This document shows positions 19,651 through 29,086 of a stretch of DNA of 64,000 bases, one piece after another (the stretch's first letter is position 1; every line of letters begins with the position of its first letter). Source of the DNA: Heritagella_A intestinalis (GTDB lineage Bacteria > Bacillota > Clostridia > Oscillospirales > Acutalibacteraceae); contig CAJFQF010000001.1 of assembly GCA_904418995.1 (NCBI GenBank), positions 62,001-126,000 on the forward strand. Direction: 5' to 3'. The notes beneath the pieces are model-generated. The model was not told the origin of the DNA, did no database searches, and saw only the letters and a list, made by a program, of their open reading frames with translations. A program made the position numbers and the translations under genes.

Positions 19651-19986
19651 TTACTGGTTTCGCTCATGTGGGGCCCTTCTTTTGACTTTGAGGAAAGCCC
19701 GGCCCTGCTCTAAATACAGCGCTTGCTCCTCATCGGTGAGGGCGTGGAAAATGCGCAGCAGTTCCCGGTCCCGGGGGCCGGCGGTTTCTTCCCGATGGTC
19801 TAACAGGTAATCAGCGGAAACATGGAAGTAATCTGCGATCCGCAGTAAGATAGAAAAATCCGGTTCCCGCACCCCCTGCACATAGCTTCCCACAGTGGAG
19901 GCGGCGATGTGCAGGTCAGCGGCCAGCTTTTTCTGAGTGATCTCGTTTTCGTCCAGCAGTTGGCGCAATCGTTGGTGAAAAGGCAA
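19651..19986 (-). CDS. XRE-family helix-turn-helix regulator
   Basis: A 111-aa protein with an N-terminal Cro/C1-type HTH (about residues 8-62: ENEITQKKLAADLHIAASTVGSY) and a short acidic/basic helical tail. The start is TTG at 19986, with AGGAG about 10 nt upstream; no ATG fits. It lies between alr and the trp promoter, same strand as both, 33 bp after alr, so it may ride on the alr transcript. The target is unknown. Confidence 0.75.
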   Translation of the reverse strand: MPFHQRLRQLLDENEITQKKLAADLHIAASTVGSYVQGVREPDFSILLRIADYFHVSADYLLDHREETAGPRDRELLRIFHALTDEEQALYLEQGRAFLKVKRRAPHERNQ

Positions 19987-20019
19987 GGGTATCAGCTCCT
20001 TTTTTCCTGATTGTACCGA

Positions 20020-21213
20020 TTATTCCGCCGGGCAGATGTAATTCAATTCCCCGATTTGCTTGCCGTGCTTCCAGTAAATCCGGGGCACCCGCTTGCCCAC
20101 CAGGCACACCATTTCATAGTGGATGGTATCGTTGAGGGCTGCCAGCTCATCCACCGGCAAAAAGGCCTCGCCGTCCCGGCCAAAGACCGTCACCACGTCC
20201 CCTTCCTCCACGCCGGGAATCTCCGTCACGTCCAGCATCAGCTGGTCCATGCACACCCGGCCGATAATGGGCGCGCGCTTTCCCCGCACCAGCATCTGCG
20301 CCTTCCCCGAAAAATGCCGGGGGTACCCGTCCGCATAGCCGATGGGCACCGTAGCCACTACCGTGCCCTGAGAGGCGGTAAAGGTGCGGCCATAGCTCAC
20401 CGTGGCGCCGGCGGGGATTTCTTTCTTCTGGGAAATGACGGTTTTCAGCTCCATAGCCGGCTGCAAATCCAGAGGATGGCGGATGCTCTCCGACGGCTCC
20501 ATACCGTAGAGGATGATGCCCGGGCGCACCATATCCAGCTGCAATTCCGGATAATCCAGCACCGCGCCGCTGTTGGCGCAGTGGCGCACCGCAAAGTGCA
20601 GGCCCCGGGCCTCCATGGCTTCCACTGCCTTGCGGAAACAGTCGTATTGGGCCAGGGTGAAGTTCTCCCCCTGGTCGCCGTCATCAGACACGGCAAAGTG
20701 GGTGAAGATGCCCTCCGGAGCCAGACCGGGCAGCCGGGCAGCGTTTTCCATTTCGTCCAGGGAGGCCCCGTCCCGTTCCGGATTCTGATATAAGAAGCCA
20801 ATACGGCTCATGCCCGTGTCCACTTTCAGGTGGATATTCACGGTGACGTTGGCCTCCTGGGCATACCGGGAAAGCTGCCGGGCGTAGTCCAGGGAGAGGA
20901 CGGTCTGGGAGATGTTCAGCTCGGAAAGCTCCTCCGCGTTTTGAGGCGGGGTGTAGCCCAAAATCAAAATGGGTCGGGTGATGGCGCACCGGCGCAGCTG
21001 GATGGCTTCCTCCAAATTGGAGACTGCAAACCAGTCCGCACCCAGGCGCTGGTATTCCCGGGCTACCATGGGCGCTCCGTGGCCGTAGGCGTCGGCCTTA
21101 ACCACGCAGCACATTTTTACCCCGGGTTTCAGGGCGTTCCGGATGGCCCGGAAGTTATGATCGATGGCGTCCATATTGATGTCCGCCCAAGTCCGTTTTA
21201 AAAAATGATGCAC
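20020..21213 (-). CDS. alr: Alanine racemase
   Basis: A 397-aa PLP enzyme that interconverts L- and D-alanine for peptidoglycan. The PLP lysine is Lys39 in VVKADAYGHG; the second catalytic residue lies in VSYGRTF, and the C-terminal beta-domain has IGYADGYPRH and VCMDQLMLDV. The start is GTG at 21213 with GGAGGG 7 nt upstream; the reading frame extends to 21303 without a site. It is the first gene of a minus-strand pair with the XRE regulator. Confidence 0.95.
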   Translation of the reverse strand: MHHFLKRTWADINMDAIDHNFRAIRNALKPGVKMCCVVKADAYGHGAPMVAREYQRLGADWFAVSNLEEAIQLRRCAITRPILILGYTPPQNAEELSELNISQTVLSLDYARQLSRYAQEANVTVNIHLKVDTGMSRIGFLYQNPERDGASLDEMENAARLPGLAPEGIFTHFAVSDDGDQGENFTLAQYDCFRKAVEAMEARGLHFAVRHCANSGAVLDYPELQLDMVRPGIILYGMEPSESIRHPLDLQPAMELKTVISQKKEIPAGATVSYGRTFTASQGTVVATVPIGYADGYPRHFSGKAQMLVRGKRAPIIGRVCMDQLMLDVTEIPGVEEGDVVTVFGRDGEAFLPVDELAALNDTIHYEMVCLVGKRVPRIYWKHGKQIGELNYICPAE

Positions 21214-21444
21214 GAAAAACCCTCCTTGCTCCTGTATGGTTATACAGAAAAATGGATCTTTTGCAGGCTCACTTATTGTAAGCCTGTGGGGGAAAAAAGT
21301 CAAGGCAAACCAGCCTTTTCAAAAAGTGTATTAGATAGGAAACAGCTTTCCTCCTGATAAGTCCAAAAAAGGATGAGTGCGTACGGGTGAAAATTGCATG
21401 GATTTCAAGTCAATCGAAAAAAGGAATTGTGCAGATGGGATAAG

Positions 21445-21495
21445 TTGAATATTTATACAGAAAACACTTGATTTCCTGTATAAACGGTGTATAAT
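21445..21495 (+). promoter_or_regulatory. argG promoter with ARG-box-like operator
   Basis: TTGATT (21468-21473), 16 bp, TATAAT (21490-21495). TTGAATATTTATACAG at 21445-21460, just upstream of the -35, closely resembles the ArgR/AhrC ARG box (an AT-rich TGAAT-N-ATTCA dyad). The -10 region TGTATAATAAATCG is a weaker half-match. ArgR repression by arginine is inferred. Confidence 0.6.
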
Positions 21496-21526
21496 AAATC
21501 GCATACCGGCATCCCCGGCCACAAGT

Positions 21527-21550
21527 CCCTCTGCGGCGGGCCGCAGAGGG
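21527..21550 (+). repeat. Perfect 10-bp hairpin in the argG leader
   Basis: CCCTCTGCGG (21527-21536), loop CGGG, CCGCAGAGGG (21541-21550). It is not followed by a T-run, so it is a leader structure rather than a terminator. It lies 46 bp before the argG start. Confidence 0.6.
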
Positions 21551-21596
21551 TTCGATATACAACGATATTGATACAGGAAACAGGAGGATTTATACA

Positions 21597-22826
21597 ATGG
21601 CTGACAACAAGATCAAAAAGGTAGTCCTGGCCTATTCTGGCGGACTGGATACCTCCATCATCATCCCGTGGCTCAAGGAAAACTACGACAACTGCGAGGT
21701 TATCGCGGTTTCCGCCGACGTGGGTCAGGGCAGCGAGCTCACCGGCCTGGAGGAAAAGGCTAAGAAGACCGGCGCTTCCAAGCTGTACATTGAGGACCTG
21801 AAGAAGGAATTTGTCGAGGAATATGTGTACCCCACCGTGAAGGCCGGGGCTGTGTATGAGAATAAGTACCTGCTGGGCACCTCCTTTGCCCGGCCCATTA
21901 TCGCCAAGCGCATTGTGGAGATCGCCAAGGCCGAAGGCGCCGACGCTATTTGCCATGGCTGCACCGGCAAGGGCAACGACCAGGTGCGTTTTGAGCTGGC
22001 CATCAAGGCCTTTGCCCCGGAGATGAAGATCATCGCTCCCTGGCGGATCTGGGACTTGAAGTCCAGAGAAGAGGAAATCGAGTACGCCGAGGCCCACAAC
22101 ATCCCCTTGAAGATTACCCGGGAAACCAACTATTCCAAGGATAAGAACCTGTGGCACCTGTCCCACGAGGGCCTGGATTTGGAGGACCCCAACAACGAGC
22201 CCAAGTATGACGATCCCAGCTTTCTGGAGCTGGGCGTTTCCCCGGAGCAGGCTCCCGACCAGCCCGAATACATCACCCTGCACTTTGAAAAGGGCATCCC
22301 CACCGCTCTCAACGGCCAAGAGCTGGGCGCTGTGGAAATGATTGAGAAGCTCAACGAGCTGGGCGGCCGCAACGGCGTGGGTATCGCCGATATGGTGGAA
22401 AACCGCCTGGTGGGCATGAAGAGCCGCGGCGTGTACGAGACTCCCGGCGGCACCATCCTGTATCACGCCCACAACAAGCTGGAAGAAATCTGCCTGGATC
22501 GGGATACCGCCCACTTTAAGCAGCATGTGGCTCTGAAGTTCGCCGACCTGGTGTACTTCGGCCAGTGGTACACCCCCCTGCGGGAGGCCCTGTCTGCTTT
22601 TGTGGACAGCACCCAGGAGACCGTTACCGGCGATGTGAAGCTGAAACTGTATAAGGGCAATATTATCGATGCCGGCGTTTCCTCTCCCTATTCTCTGTAT
22701 GACGAGGACATCGCCACCTTCGACGAGGACGAGGTTTACAACCAGAAGGATTCCGAGGGCTTTATCAACCTGTTCGGCCTGCCCATCAAGGTGCAGGCGA
22801 TGAAGCGCCAGAAGATGGAAAAGTAA
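21597..22826 (+). CDS. argG: Argininosuccinate synthase
   Basis: A 409-aa ATP-dependent ligase that joins citrulline and aspartate. The PP-loop nucleotide motif AYSGGLDTSI is at residues 12-21. CHGCTGKGNDQVRFE and the EKGIP segment are typical of the family. AGGAGG precedes the ATG at 21597. First gene of argGHJBDF, behind an ARG-box-like promoter. The final two arginine steps (argG, argH) come before the early steps in this operon. Confidence 0.97.
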   Translation: MADNKIKKVVLAYSGGLDTSIIIPWLKENYDNCEVIAVSADVGQGSELTGLEEKAKKTGASKLYIEDLKKEFVEEYVYPTVKAGAVYENKYLLGTSFARPIIAKRIVEIAKAEGADAICHGCTGKGNDQVRFELAIKAFAPEMKIIAPWRIWDLKSREEEIEYAEAHNIPLKITRETNYSKDKNLWHLSHEGLDLEDPNNEPKYDDPSFLELGVSPEQAPDQPEYITLHFEKGIPTALNGQELGAVEMIEKLNELGGRNGVGIADMVENRLVGMKSRGVYETPGGTILYHAHNKLEEICLDRDTAHFKQHVALKFADLVYFGQWYTPLREALSAFVDSTQETVTGDVKLKLYKGNIIDAGVSSPYSLYDEDIATFDEDEVYNQKDSEGFINLFGLPIKVQAMKRQKMEK

Positions 22827-22855
22827 GCTGTAACCCTGCATTGCCATGAAATTTT

Positions 22856-22891
22856 CCCCGCATAGTCCCCCTTCGGGGAGGGTATGCGGGG
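22856..22891 (+). terminator. Hairpin between argG and argH
   Basis: CCCCGCATA (22856-22864) pairs with TATGCGGGG (22883-22891) with an inner CCCC/GGGG stem. The downstream TTTGGC...CTTTTTG is only partly T-rich, so partial termination or an mRNA-stability role is possible. Confidence 0.5.
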
Positions 22892-22965
22892 TTTGGCATT
22901 CTTTTTGAAGAGTAGGCCCCCAGGCTGCGGGGCCGCAGAATCCCATCAAGTTTGGAGGAATTGAC

Positions 22966-24345
22966 GTGAAATTATGGGCCGGACGCTTTCACAAGGAGCT
23001 TGACCCCAAGACCAATGATTTTAACTCCTCGATTTCCTTTGACAGCCGTATGTATCAGGAGGACATTCAGGGGAGCATTGCCCACGCCACCATGCTGGGG
23101 GCCTGCGGCATTATCGATAAAGAAGAATCCGAGAAACTCTGCGCGGAGCTGGAAAAAATCAGCCAGGAGATCACCGATGGAACCCTGCCCATCGACCCCA
23201 ACGCCGAGGATATCCACACCTTTGTGGAGGGCGAGCTGACCCAGCGGCTGGGCAGCACCGGCAAGCGGCTGCACACTGCCCGGAGCCGCAATGACCAGGT
23301 AGCCCTGGATGTGCGCATGACCCTGAAAAAGGAGGCCGCCGGCCTGCTGTCCCAGCTGAAAGAGCTGTGCACAGTGCTGGCCAAAAAGGCCGGGGAATAC
23401 AGCGGGGCCATTATGCCCGGCTACACCCATCTCCAGCGGGCCCAGCCCATTACCTTCGGCCACCATCTGCTGGCCTATGGGGAGATGTTTCTCCGGGATA
23501 TTGGCCGCCTGCAGGACGCGGTGAAGCGCATGGACGTAATGCCTTTGGGTTCCGGCGCTCTGGCGGGGACCACCTATCCCCTGAACCGGCAAATGACCGC
23601 AGATTTGCTGGGGTTTTCCCAGGTGAGCCGCAACAGCCTGGACGGAGTTTCCGACCGGGATTTCTGTATGGAGCTGGCGTCGGCGGTGTCCATCGCCATG
23701 GTACACCTGTCCCGGTTCTCCGAGGAGATTATCCTGTGGTGCTCCTGGGAGTTTAAGTTTGTAGAGCTGGACGATGCATTTTCCACCGGCTCCAGCATTA
23801 TGCCCCAGAAGAAGAATCCCGACATTGCCGAGCTGGTACGGGGCAAGAGCGGCCGCGTGTTTGGCGATTTGATGACCCTGCTCACCATGATGAAGGGGTT
23901 GCCCCTTGCCTACAACAAGGATATGCAGGAGGACAAAGAGGCTATTTTTGACGCGGTGGATACCTTGAAGCTTTGCCTGACAGCCTTTATCCCCATGGTG
24001 GACACTATGCGGGTGCTCACAGACAATATGCGGGCCGCAGCGGCCAAGGGCTTTATCAACGCCACCGACTGCGCCGACTATCTGGTGGAGAAAAAGGGCC
24101 TGCCCTTCCGGGATGCTTACCGGATTACCGGGGAACTGGTGGCCAGATGCATTGAGCTGGGCGAGACCCTGGAGAGCCTGCCGCTGGAAGAGTATCAGAA
24201 AGCCTGTTCGGAATTTGACGAGGGCGTATACGGTGCGATTTCTCTGGAAAAGTGCGTTAATGGCCGCACAGTATATGGCGGCCCGGCTCCGGACAATGTG
24301 AAAGCTCAGGCAGAGGAAATGCTGAAAAGGCTGGAAGAAATATAG
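22966..24345 (+). CDS. argH: Argininosuccinate lyase
   Basis: A 459-aa fumarase/aspartase-superfamily lyase that splits argininosuccinate into arginine and fumarate. The superfamily signature SSIMPQKKNPD contains the mobile-loop catalytic Ser. TARSRNDQVALD and GYTHLQRAQP (catalytic His) are also present. The start is GTG at 22966 after GGAGGA. It lies 139 bp after argG, with a hairpin in the gap. Confidence 0.97.
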   Translation: MKLWAGRFHKELDPKTNDFNSSISFDSRMYQEDIQGSIAHATMLGACGIIDKEESEKLCAELEKISQEITDGTLPIDPNAEDIHTFVEGELTQRLGSTGKRLHTARSRNDQVALDVRMTLKKEAAGLLSQLKELCTVLAKKAGEYSGAIMPGYTHLQRAQPITFGHHLLAYGEMFLRDIGRLQDAVKRMDVMPLGSGALAGTTYPLNRQMTADLLGFSQVSRNSLDGVSDRDFCMELASAVSIAMVHLSRFSEEIILWCSWEFKFVELDDAFSTGSSIMPQKKNPDIAELVRGKSGRVFGDLMTLLTMMKGLPLAYNKDMQEDKEAIFDAVDTLKLCLTAFIPMVDTMRVLTDNMRAAAAKGFINATDCADYLVEKKGLPFRDAYRITGELVARCIELGETLESLPLEEYQKACSEFDEGVYGAISLEKCVNGRTVYGGPAPDNVKAQAEEMLKRLEEI

Positions 24346-24703
24346 AAAAACACAAGGCAAAAAATATGGCGCGGAGCGGCGTGAAAATTTGAAGTTGTGT
24401 CCCCGCGAATATACGGATTCCAAAGGAACTTAGTTCCTTTGGCGGGAGTATGAGGGCGGCGCCCTCATGAAAACGAAGTGTAAGCGAGTTTAGAAAATAA
24501 AATTCCCACTCAACCCCAAGAGCCGCCAAAGGCGGCGCGAGGGCTGAAAAGCAGTATTCTTCCTGTGGGAAGGAATTCAAAATCCATTTCTTTCCACGCA
24601 GCAGCAAGAGCTGCCGAAGGCAATGCGAGCCCCAAGAGGCAGAAAGCCAAAGACCCGGCGATTTTCAGGCCGGTTTTTCCGGAATGTTAGGAGGTTCATG
24701 ATA
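24346..24703 (+). repeat. Hairpin-rich argH-argJ intergenic region
   Basis: A 358-bp gap inside an otherwise tight operon with no convincing gene. Hairpins: CCAAAGGAAC/GTTCCTTTGG at 24420-24442, ATGAGGGC/GCCCTCAT at 24450-24468 and GCCGCC/GGCGGC at 24522-24536. Two imperfect copies of one unit occur: CAAGAGCCGCCAAAGGCG... at 24518-24542 and CAAGAGCTGCCGAAGGCA... at 24605-24630. It looks like a mosaic of small palindromic repeats inserted between the genes. AGGAGG for argJ is at 24689-24694. Confidence 0.5.
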
Positions 24704-25924
24704 ATGGCATATACATTTATCGAAGGCGGCGTTACCGCCGCACAGGGTTTTACCGCGTCCGGTGTCCACTGCGGCATCCGGCGCAATAAATCCAAGGCGG
24801 ATTTGGCCCTGATTTTCAGTGAAAAGCCCTGTGCGGCCGCCGGGGTCTATACCCTCAATAAAGTTAAGGGCGCGCCTATCCTGGTGACAAAGCGCAATTT
24901 GCACAACGGCACCGCTCAGGCAGTGGTGTGCAACAGCGGCAACGCCAACACCTGCAATGCCGATGGCGAGGAAAAGGCCTGGCGGATGTGCGAGATTACC
25001 GGACAGGCCCTGGGACTGGACCCCTCGGATATCATTGTAGCTTCTACCGGCGTGATTGGAGAGATTCTCCCCATCGAGCCCATTGAAGAGGGCGTGCCCG
25101 AGGCTGCAAAAGAGCTCAACCGTTTTGGCAGTGAAGCTGCCGCTATGGCCATTATGACCACGGATACCGTGAAAAAAGAAGTGGCAGTGGAATTGGAGCT
25201 GGACGGCAAGAAGGTGCACATTGGCGGCATCGCCAAGGGCAGCGGCATGATTCACCCCAACATGGGCACCATGCTCTGCTTCCTGACCACCGATGCGGCT
25301 ATCTCTACCCCCATGGTCCAGAAGGCCCTCCAGGCCGCCGCCGATAAGAGCTTTAACATGGTGAGTATCGACGGGGACACCTCCACCAACGATACCATGA
25401 CCCTCATGGCCAACGGCATGGCGGGGAACACGCTTATCGACAGCGAGAACGAGGACTACGGCCTGTTTTACGAGGCTTTGGAAGCCATGTGCATCCAGCT
25501 GGCCCGGATGATTGCCGCTGACGGCGAGGGAGCCAGCCGGCTGTTGGTGTGCAAGCTCACCGGCGCCAAGGACGAGGAGACTGCCCGGGTTATCGCCAAG
25601 GCAGTGATCTGCTCCAGCCTGGTAAAGGCCGCTATGTTCGGCGCAGACGCCAACTGGGGCCGGGTGCTGTGCGCCATCGGTTATTCCGGGGCGGAAGTGG
25701 ACGTCACCAAGGTGGATGTGAGCTTTGCCTCCAAGGCCGGCACACTGGATGTGTGCAAAGACGGCGCGGGCATCCCCTTTGACGAGGATGTGGCAAAGAA
25801 AGTGCTGCTGGAGGATGAAGTGGATATTATCGTGGTGCTCCACGACGGGGAAGGCCACGCCGAGGCGTATGGCTGCGATTTGACCTATGAGTATGTGCGC
25901 ATCAACGGGGATTACCGCACCTGA
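24704..25924 (+). CDS. argJ: Bifunctional glutamate N-acetyltransferase / ornithine acetyltransferase
   Basis: A 406-aa self-cleaving N-terminal-nucleophile enzyme that recycles the acetyl group from acetylornithine to glutamate. The cleavage region GSGMIHPNMGTMLCF has the invariant Thr (Thr189) that becomes the beta-chain N-terminus; the residue before it is Gly instead of the common Ala. DGDTSTNDT and the C-terminal NGDYRT end are typical. The ATG at 24704 is 9 nt after AGGAGG; an ATG at 24698 is too close. Whether it is mono- or bifunctional cannot be decided, because argA was not seen. Confidence 0.95.
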   Translation: MAYTFIEGGVTAAQGFTASGVHCGIRRNKSKADLALIFSEKPCAAAGVYTLNKVKGAPILVTKRNLHNGTAQAVVCNSGNANTCNADGEEKAWRMCEITGQALGLDPSDIIVASTGVIGEILPIEPIEEGVPEAAKELNRFGSEAAAMAIMTTDTVKKEVAVELELDGKKVHIGGIAKGSGMIHPNMGTMLCFLTTDAAISTPMVQKALQAAADKSFNMVSIDGDTSTNDTMTLMANGMAGNTLIDSENEDYGLFYEALEAMCIQLARMIAADGEGASRLLVCKLTGAKDEETARVIAKAVICSSLVKAAMFGADANWGRVLCAIGYSGAEVDVTKVDVSFASKAGTLDVCKDGAGIPFDEDVAKKVLLEDEVDIIVVLHDGEGHAEAYGCDLTYEYVRINGDYRT

Positions 25925-25968
25925 GAAAAGAGCAAACGCCACAACACGAGGAAAGGGAAGGAACTGAC

Positions 25969-26829
25969 ATGCAGATAGCAGATCGGGATAGGGCGCAAAT
26001 CTTGGTGCAGGCCCTGCCCTATATTCAAAAATACGCAGGAAAAACCATTGTGGTCAAGTATGGCGGCAACGCCATGGTCAACGAAGAGCTGAAAAACGCT
26101 GTGATGAGCGATATTGTCCTCATGCAGCTGGTGGGCATCAACGTGGTGCTGGTTCACGGCGGCGGACCGGAAATCAGCGCGATGCTGAAAAAAATCGGCA
26201 AGGAGAGCCGGTTTGTCAAGGGAATGCGCTACACCGACCAGGAGACTATGGACATTGTGCAGCAGGTGCTGGCGGGCAAGGTGAACAAGCAGCTGGTGCA
26301 GCACCTGGAGCAGCAGAGCGGCAAGGCAGTGGGCCTGTGCGGCCTGGACGGCGGCATGCTTATGGCGGATAAGCTGGTTTCCGGAGAAGAGGATCTGGGC
26401 CTGGTGGGTGAGATTCGGGAAGTCAACACGGCTGTCATCGAAAACGTCACCCGGGCCGGCTATATCCCGGTGGTGGCCACCGTGGCTGGCGGCTATCACG
26501 GGGAAGTCTATAACGTCAACGCCGATGTGGCCGCTGCTCAAATCGCCGCCAAGCTGGGAGCGCTGAAGCTCATCCTCATGACCGATGTCCGGGGCCTGCT
26601 CCGGAACCGGGAGGACGAGAGCAGTGTGATTCCGGTGGTCAATGTCAGCGATGTGCCCCGGCTCCAGCGGCAGGGCATTATCAGCGGGGGCATGATTCCC
26701 AAAATTGACTGCTGTGTGGAGGCGGTGCGCCAGGGAGTAGAGCGGGCCCATATTATCGACGGGCGCATTCCCCATTCCATTCTGATTGAGCTGTTCTCCG
26801 ATGAGGGCATTGGCACCATGCTGTATTGA
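25969..26829 (+). CDS. argB: Acetylglutamate kinase
   Basis: A 286-aa amino-acid-kinase-family enzyme that phosphorylates N-acetylglutamate. VVKYGGNAM and LVHGGGPEIS are the glycine-rich phosphate loops, and LILMTDVRGLL the nucleotide-binding strand. The N-terminal ~20-residue extension (ILVQALPYIQKYAGK) is the helix found in arginine-inhibited hexameric NAGKs, so feedback inhibition is likely. It lies 44 bp after argJ. Confidence 0.96.
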   Translation: MQIADRDRAQILVQALPYIQKYAGKTIVVKYGGNAMVNEELKNAVMSDIVLMQLVGINVVLVHGGGPEISAMLKKIGKESRFVKGMRYTDQETMDIVQQVLAGKVNKQLVQHLEQQSGKAVGLCGLDGGMLMADKLVSGEEDLGLVGEIREVNTAVIENVTRAGYIPVVATVAGGYHGEVYNVNADVAAAQIAAKLGALKLILMTDVRGLLRNREDESSVIPVVNVSDVPRLQRQGIISGGMIPKIDCCVEAVRQGVERAHIIDGRIPHSILIELFSDEGIGTMLY

Positions 26830-26844
26830 CGGGAGGTTTTGGCA

Positions 26845-28029
26845 ATGGGTTTTCAGGAAGTAAAACAGCAGGAACAGGCCAATATGATGCACACCTATGG
26901 CCGTTTCCCGACAGCTTTGGTCAAAGGCAAGGGCGTGCGCGCCTGGGATACGGAAGGGAAGGAGTACTTGGATTTTGCCAGCGGTATCGGCGTCAACTCC
27001 CTGGGCTGGTGTGATGCAGGCTGGGTAAAGGCCGTATCGGAACAGGCGGGAACTCTCCAGCACATTTCCAACCTGTATTACAGCCCCGTGCAGACCCAGT
27101 TGGCAGAATCGCTTTGCCGGGCCTCCGGAATGTCCAAGGTGTTTTTCGGCAATTCCGGAGCCGAGGCCAATGAGTGCGCTATCAAGCTGGCCCGGAAGTG
27201 GGGCATGGCCCAATCCCCCAGGAAAAACCGGGTGGTGACTCTGGTGAACTCCTTCCATGGCCGCACCGTGACCACCTTGGCCGCTACCGGCCAGGAGGAG
27301 TTCCATCGGTGGTTCTTCCCCTTTACCGAGGGCTTTGACTATGTGCCGGCCAACGATTTGATGGCCGCTGAAAAGGCCGTAACCGAAGACACCTGCGCGG
27401 TGTTTGTGGAGCTGGTTCAGGGAGAAGGCGGCATGTTCCTGCTGGAGGACGATTATGTCAAGGGCCTGCGGGAGCTGTGTACCCGGAAAAATGTCCTGCT
27501 CATGGTGGACGAAGTCCAGACCGGCGTGGGCCGCACGGGAAAATTCTATTCCTACCAGCATTTCGGCATTCAGCCCGATGTGGTTACCAGCGCTAAGGGC
27601 TTGGGCGGCGGCCTGCCCATCGGGGCCTGCCTGTGTAGTGAAGCCCTGGCAGATGTGCTGAACGGCGGCATGCACGGCTCCACCTTTGGCGGCAACCCGG
27701 TAGTGTGCGCCGGGGCCTTGGAGGTTCTCCGGCGGGTCAATGACCCGGCATTTTTGCAGAGGGTAGCGGAAAACGGGGCCTATTTCCGGGAGAAACTGGC
27801 GGCCATTCCCGGAGTGGAGAATGTCCGGGGCCTGGGATTGATGAACGGCGCGGATGTTTCCCCCTCCCTGGGAAAGACCGCCGGAGACGTGGCCAATGCC
27901 TGCCTAGCAGAGGGCCTGCTGATTCTTACCGCCCATGGGGCCCTGCGGTTCCTGCCGCCTTTGGTCATCACCAAAGAGGAGATCGATGAAGGGCTGGAAA
28001 AGCTGAAAGCGGCGCTGCAAAAGCAATAA
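26845..28029 (+). CDS. argD: Acetylornithine aminotransferase
   Basis: A 394-aa class III PLP aminotransferase that makes N-acetylornithine. FFGNSGAEANECA, VDEVQTGVGRTG and SAKGLGGGLPIG (PLP lysine) are the family landmarks. GGGAGG (26831-26836) favours the ATG at 26845 over an in-frame TTG at 26839. It starts 15 bp after argB. Confidence 0.95.
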   Translation: MGFQEVKQQEQANMMHTYGRFPTALVKGKGVRAWDTEGKEYLDFASGIGVNSLGWCDAGWVKAVSEQAGTLQHISNLYYSPVQTQLAESLCRASGMSKVFFGNSGAEANECAIKLARKWGMAQSPRKNRVVTLVNSFHGRTVTTLAATGQEEFHRWFFPFTEGFDYVPANDLMAAEKAVTEDTCAVFVELVQGEGGMFLLEDDYVKGLRELCTRKNVLLMVDEVQTGVGRTGKFYSYQHFGIQPDVVTSAKGLGGGLPIGACLCSEALADVLNGGMHGSTFGGNPVVCAGALEVLRRVNDPAFLQRVAENGAYFREKLAAIPGVENVRGLGLMNGADVSPSLGKTAGDVANACLAEGLLILTAHGALRFLPPLVITKEEIDEGLEKLKAALQKQ

Positions 28030-28101
28030 ATCCCAAAGCTGAGAAAATTCCCATTGGCAATATCATGATAAAAATGCAAAAATAAGAGGGAGGTTATCCT
28101 G

Positions 28102-29010
28102 ATGAAACATCTTTTGAAGCTGCTGGATCTCACCAAGGAGGAGATCATTGACCTGCTGAATCTGGCGGATCAGCTGAAGTATGAACAGAAGCACGGTATT
28201 GAGCACCACTATCTCAAGGGGAAGACCCTGGGTATGATCTTTGAAAAGTCCTCCACCCGCACCCGGGTTTCCTTTGAGACGGGGATGTATCAGCTGGGAG
28301 GCCATGCCCTGTTCCTCTCTTCCCGGGATTTGCAGATTGGCCGGGGCGAGCCGGTGCAGGACACCGCCCGGGTGCTCTCCCGGTATCTGGACGGCATTAT
28401 GATCCGCACCTTTGCCCAGGAAGAGGTGGACGCCCTGGCGGAGTACGGCTCCATCCCGGTTATCAACGGCCTGACGGACTTCGCCCACCCCTGCCAGATT
28501 CTCGCCGACCTGATGACCATCCGGGAGTATCGCGGCAGTCTGGAAGGCCTGCGGATGTGCTTTATCGGCGACGGCAACAACATGATGAATTCCCTGATTG
28601 TGGGCTGCCTGAAAACCGGCATGGAGGTTTCGGTAGCCTGCCCCGAGGGCTACCGGCCGCCCCAGGTGATTCTGGATTTTGCGGCGGAGTACGGCGATAA
28701 GTTCCGCATGACCGATAAGCCTTTGGAAGCCGCTGTGGATGCGGATGTGGTGATTACCGACGTGTGGACCTCCATGGGCCAGGAAGAGGAGCGGGCCGCC
28801 CGGGAGGCCGCTTTTGTCGGCTATCAGGTCAACGCTGAACTCATGGCTAAGGCCAAGCCCGACGCTCTGGTGCTCCACTGCCTGCCCGCCCACCGGGGCG
28901 AGGAAATTACCGCCGATGTCTTTGAGGCCCACGCGGCAGAAATCTTTGACGAGGCGGAGAACCGGCTCCACGCACAGAAGGCCGTGCTGGTGCGCACCAT
29001 GAAGGGATAA
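28102..29010 (+). CDS. argF: Ornithine carbamoyltransferase
   Basis: A 302-aa transcarbamylase that makes citrulline. Carbamoyl-phosphate loop STRTR at residues 51-55, HPCQ, and the ornithine loop HCLPAHRGEEI are present, typical of the anabolic enzyme. GGGAGG lies before the ATG. Last gene of the arginine cluster, followed by a terminator. argC is absent from the window and must lie elsewhere. Confidence 0.97.
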   Translation: MKHLLKLLDLTKEEIIDLLNLADQLKYEQKHGIEHHYLKGKTLGMIFEKSSTRTRVSFETGMYQLGGHALFLSSRDLQIGRGEPVQDTARVLSRYLDGIMIRTFAQEEVDALAEYGSIPVINGLTDFAHPCQILADLMTIREYRGSLEGLRMCFIGDGNNMMNSLIVGCLKTGMEVSVACPEGYRPPQVILDFAAEYGDKFRMTDKPLEAAVDADVVITDVWTSMGQEEERAAREAAFVGYQVNAELMAKAKPDALVLHCLPAHRGEEITADVFEAHAAEIFDEAENRLHAQKAVLVRTMKG

Positions 29011-29021
29011 TTTTTGCATAG

Positions 29022-29064
29022 AATTGCCGAAAGTCTTTTGGATAGGCTTTCGGCAATTTTGAAT
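29022..29064 (+). terminator. argF terminator
   Basis: AATTGCCGAAAG (29022-29033) pairs with CTTTCGGCAATT (29047-29058), then TTGAATTTT. Confidence 0.85.
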
Positions 29065-29086
29065 TTTGAAAAAAGGAGTTTTCCAG

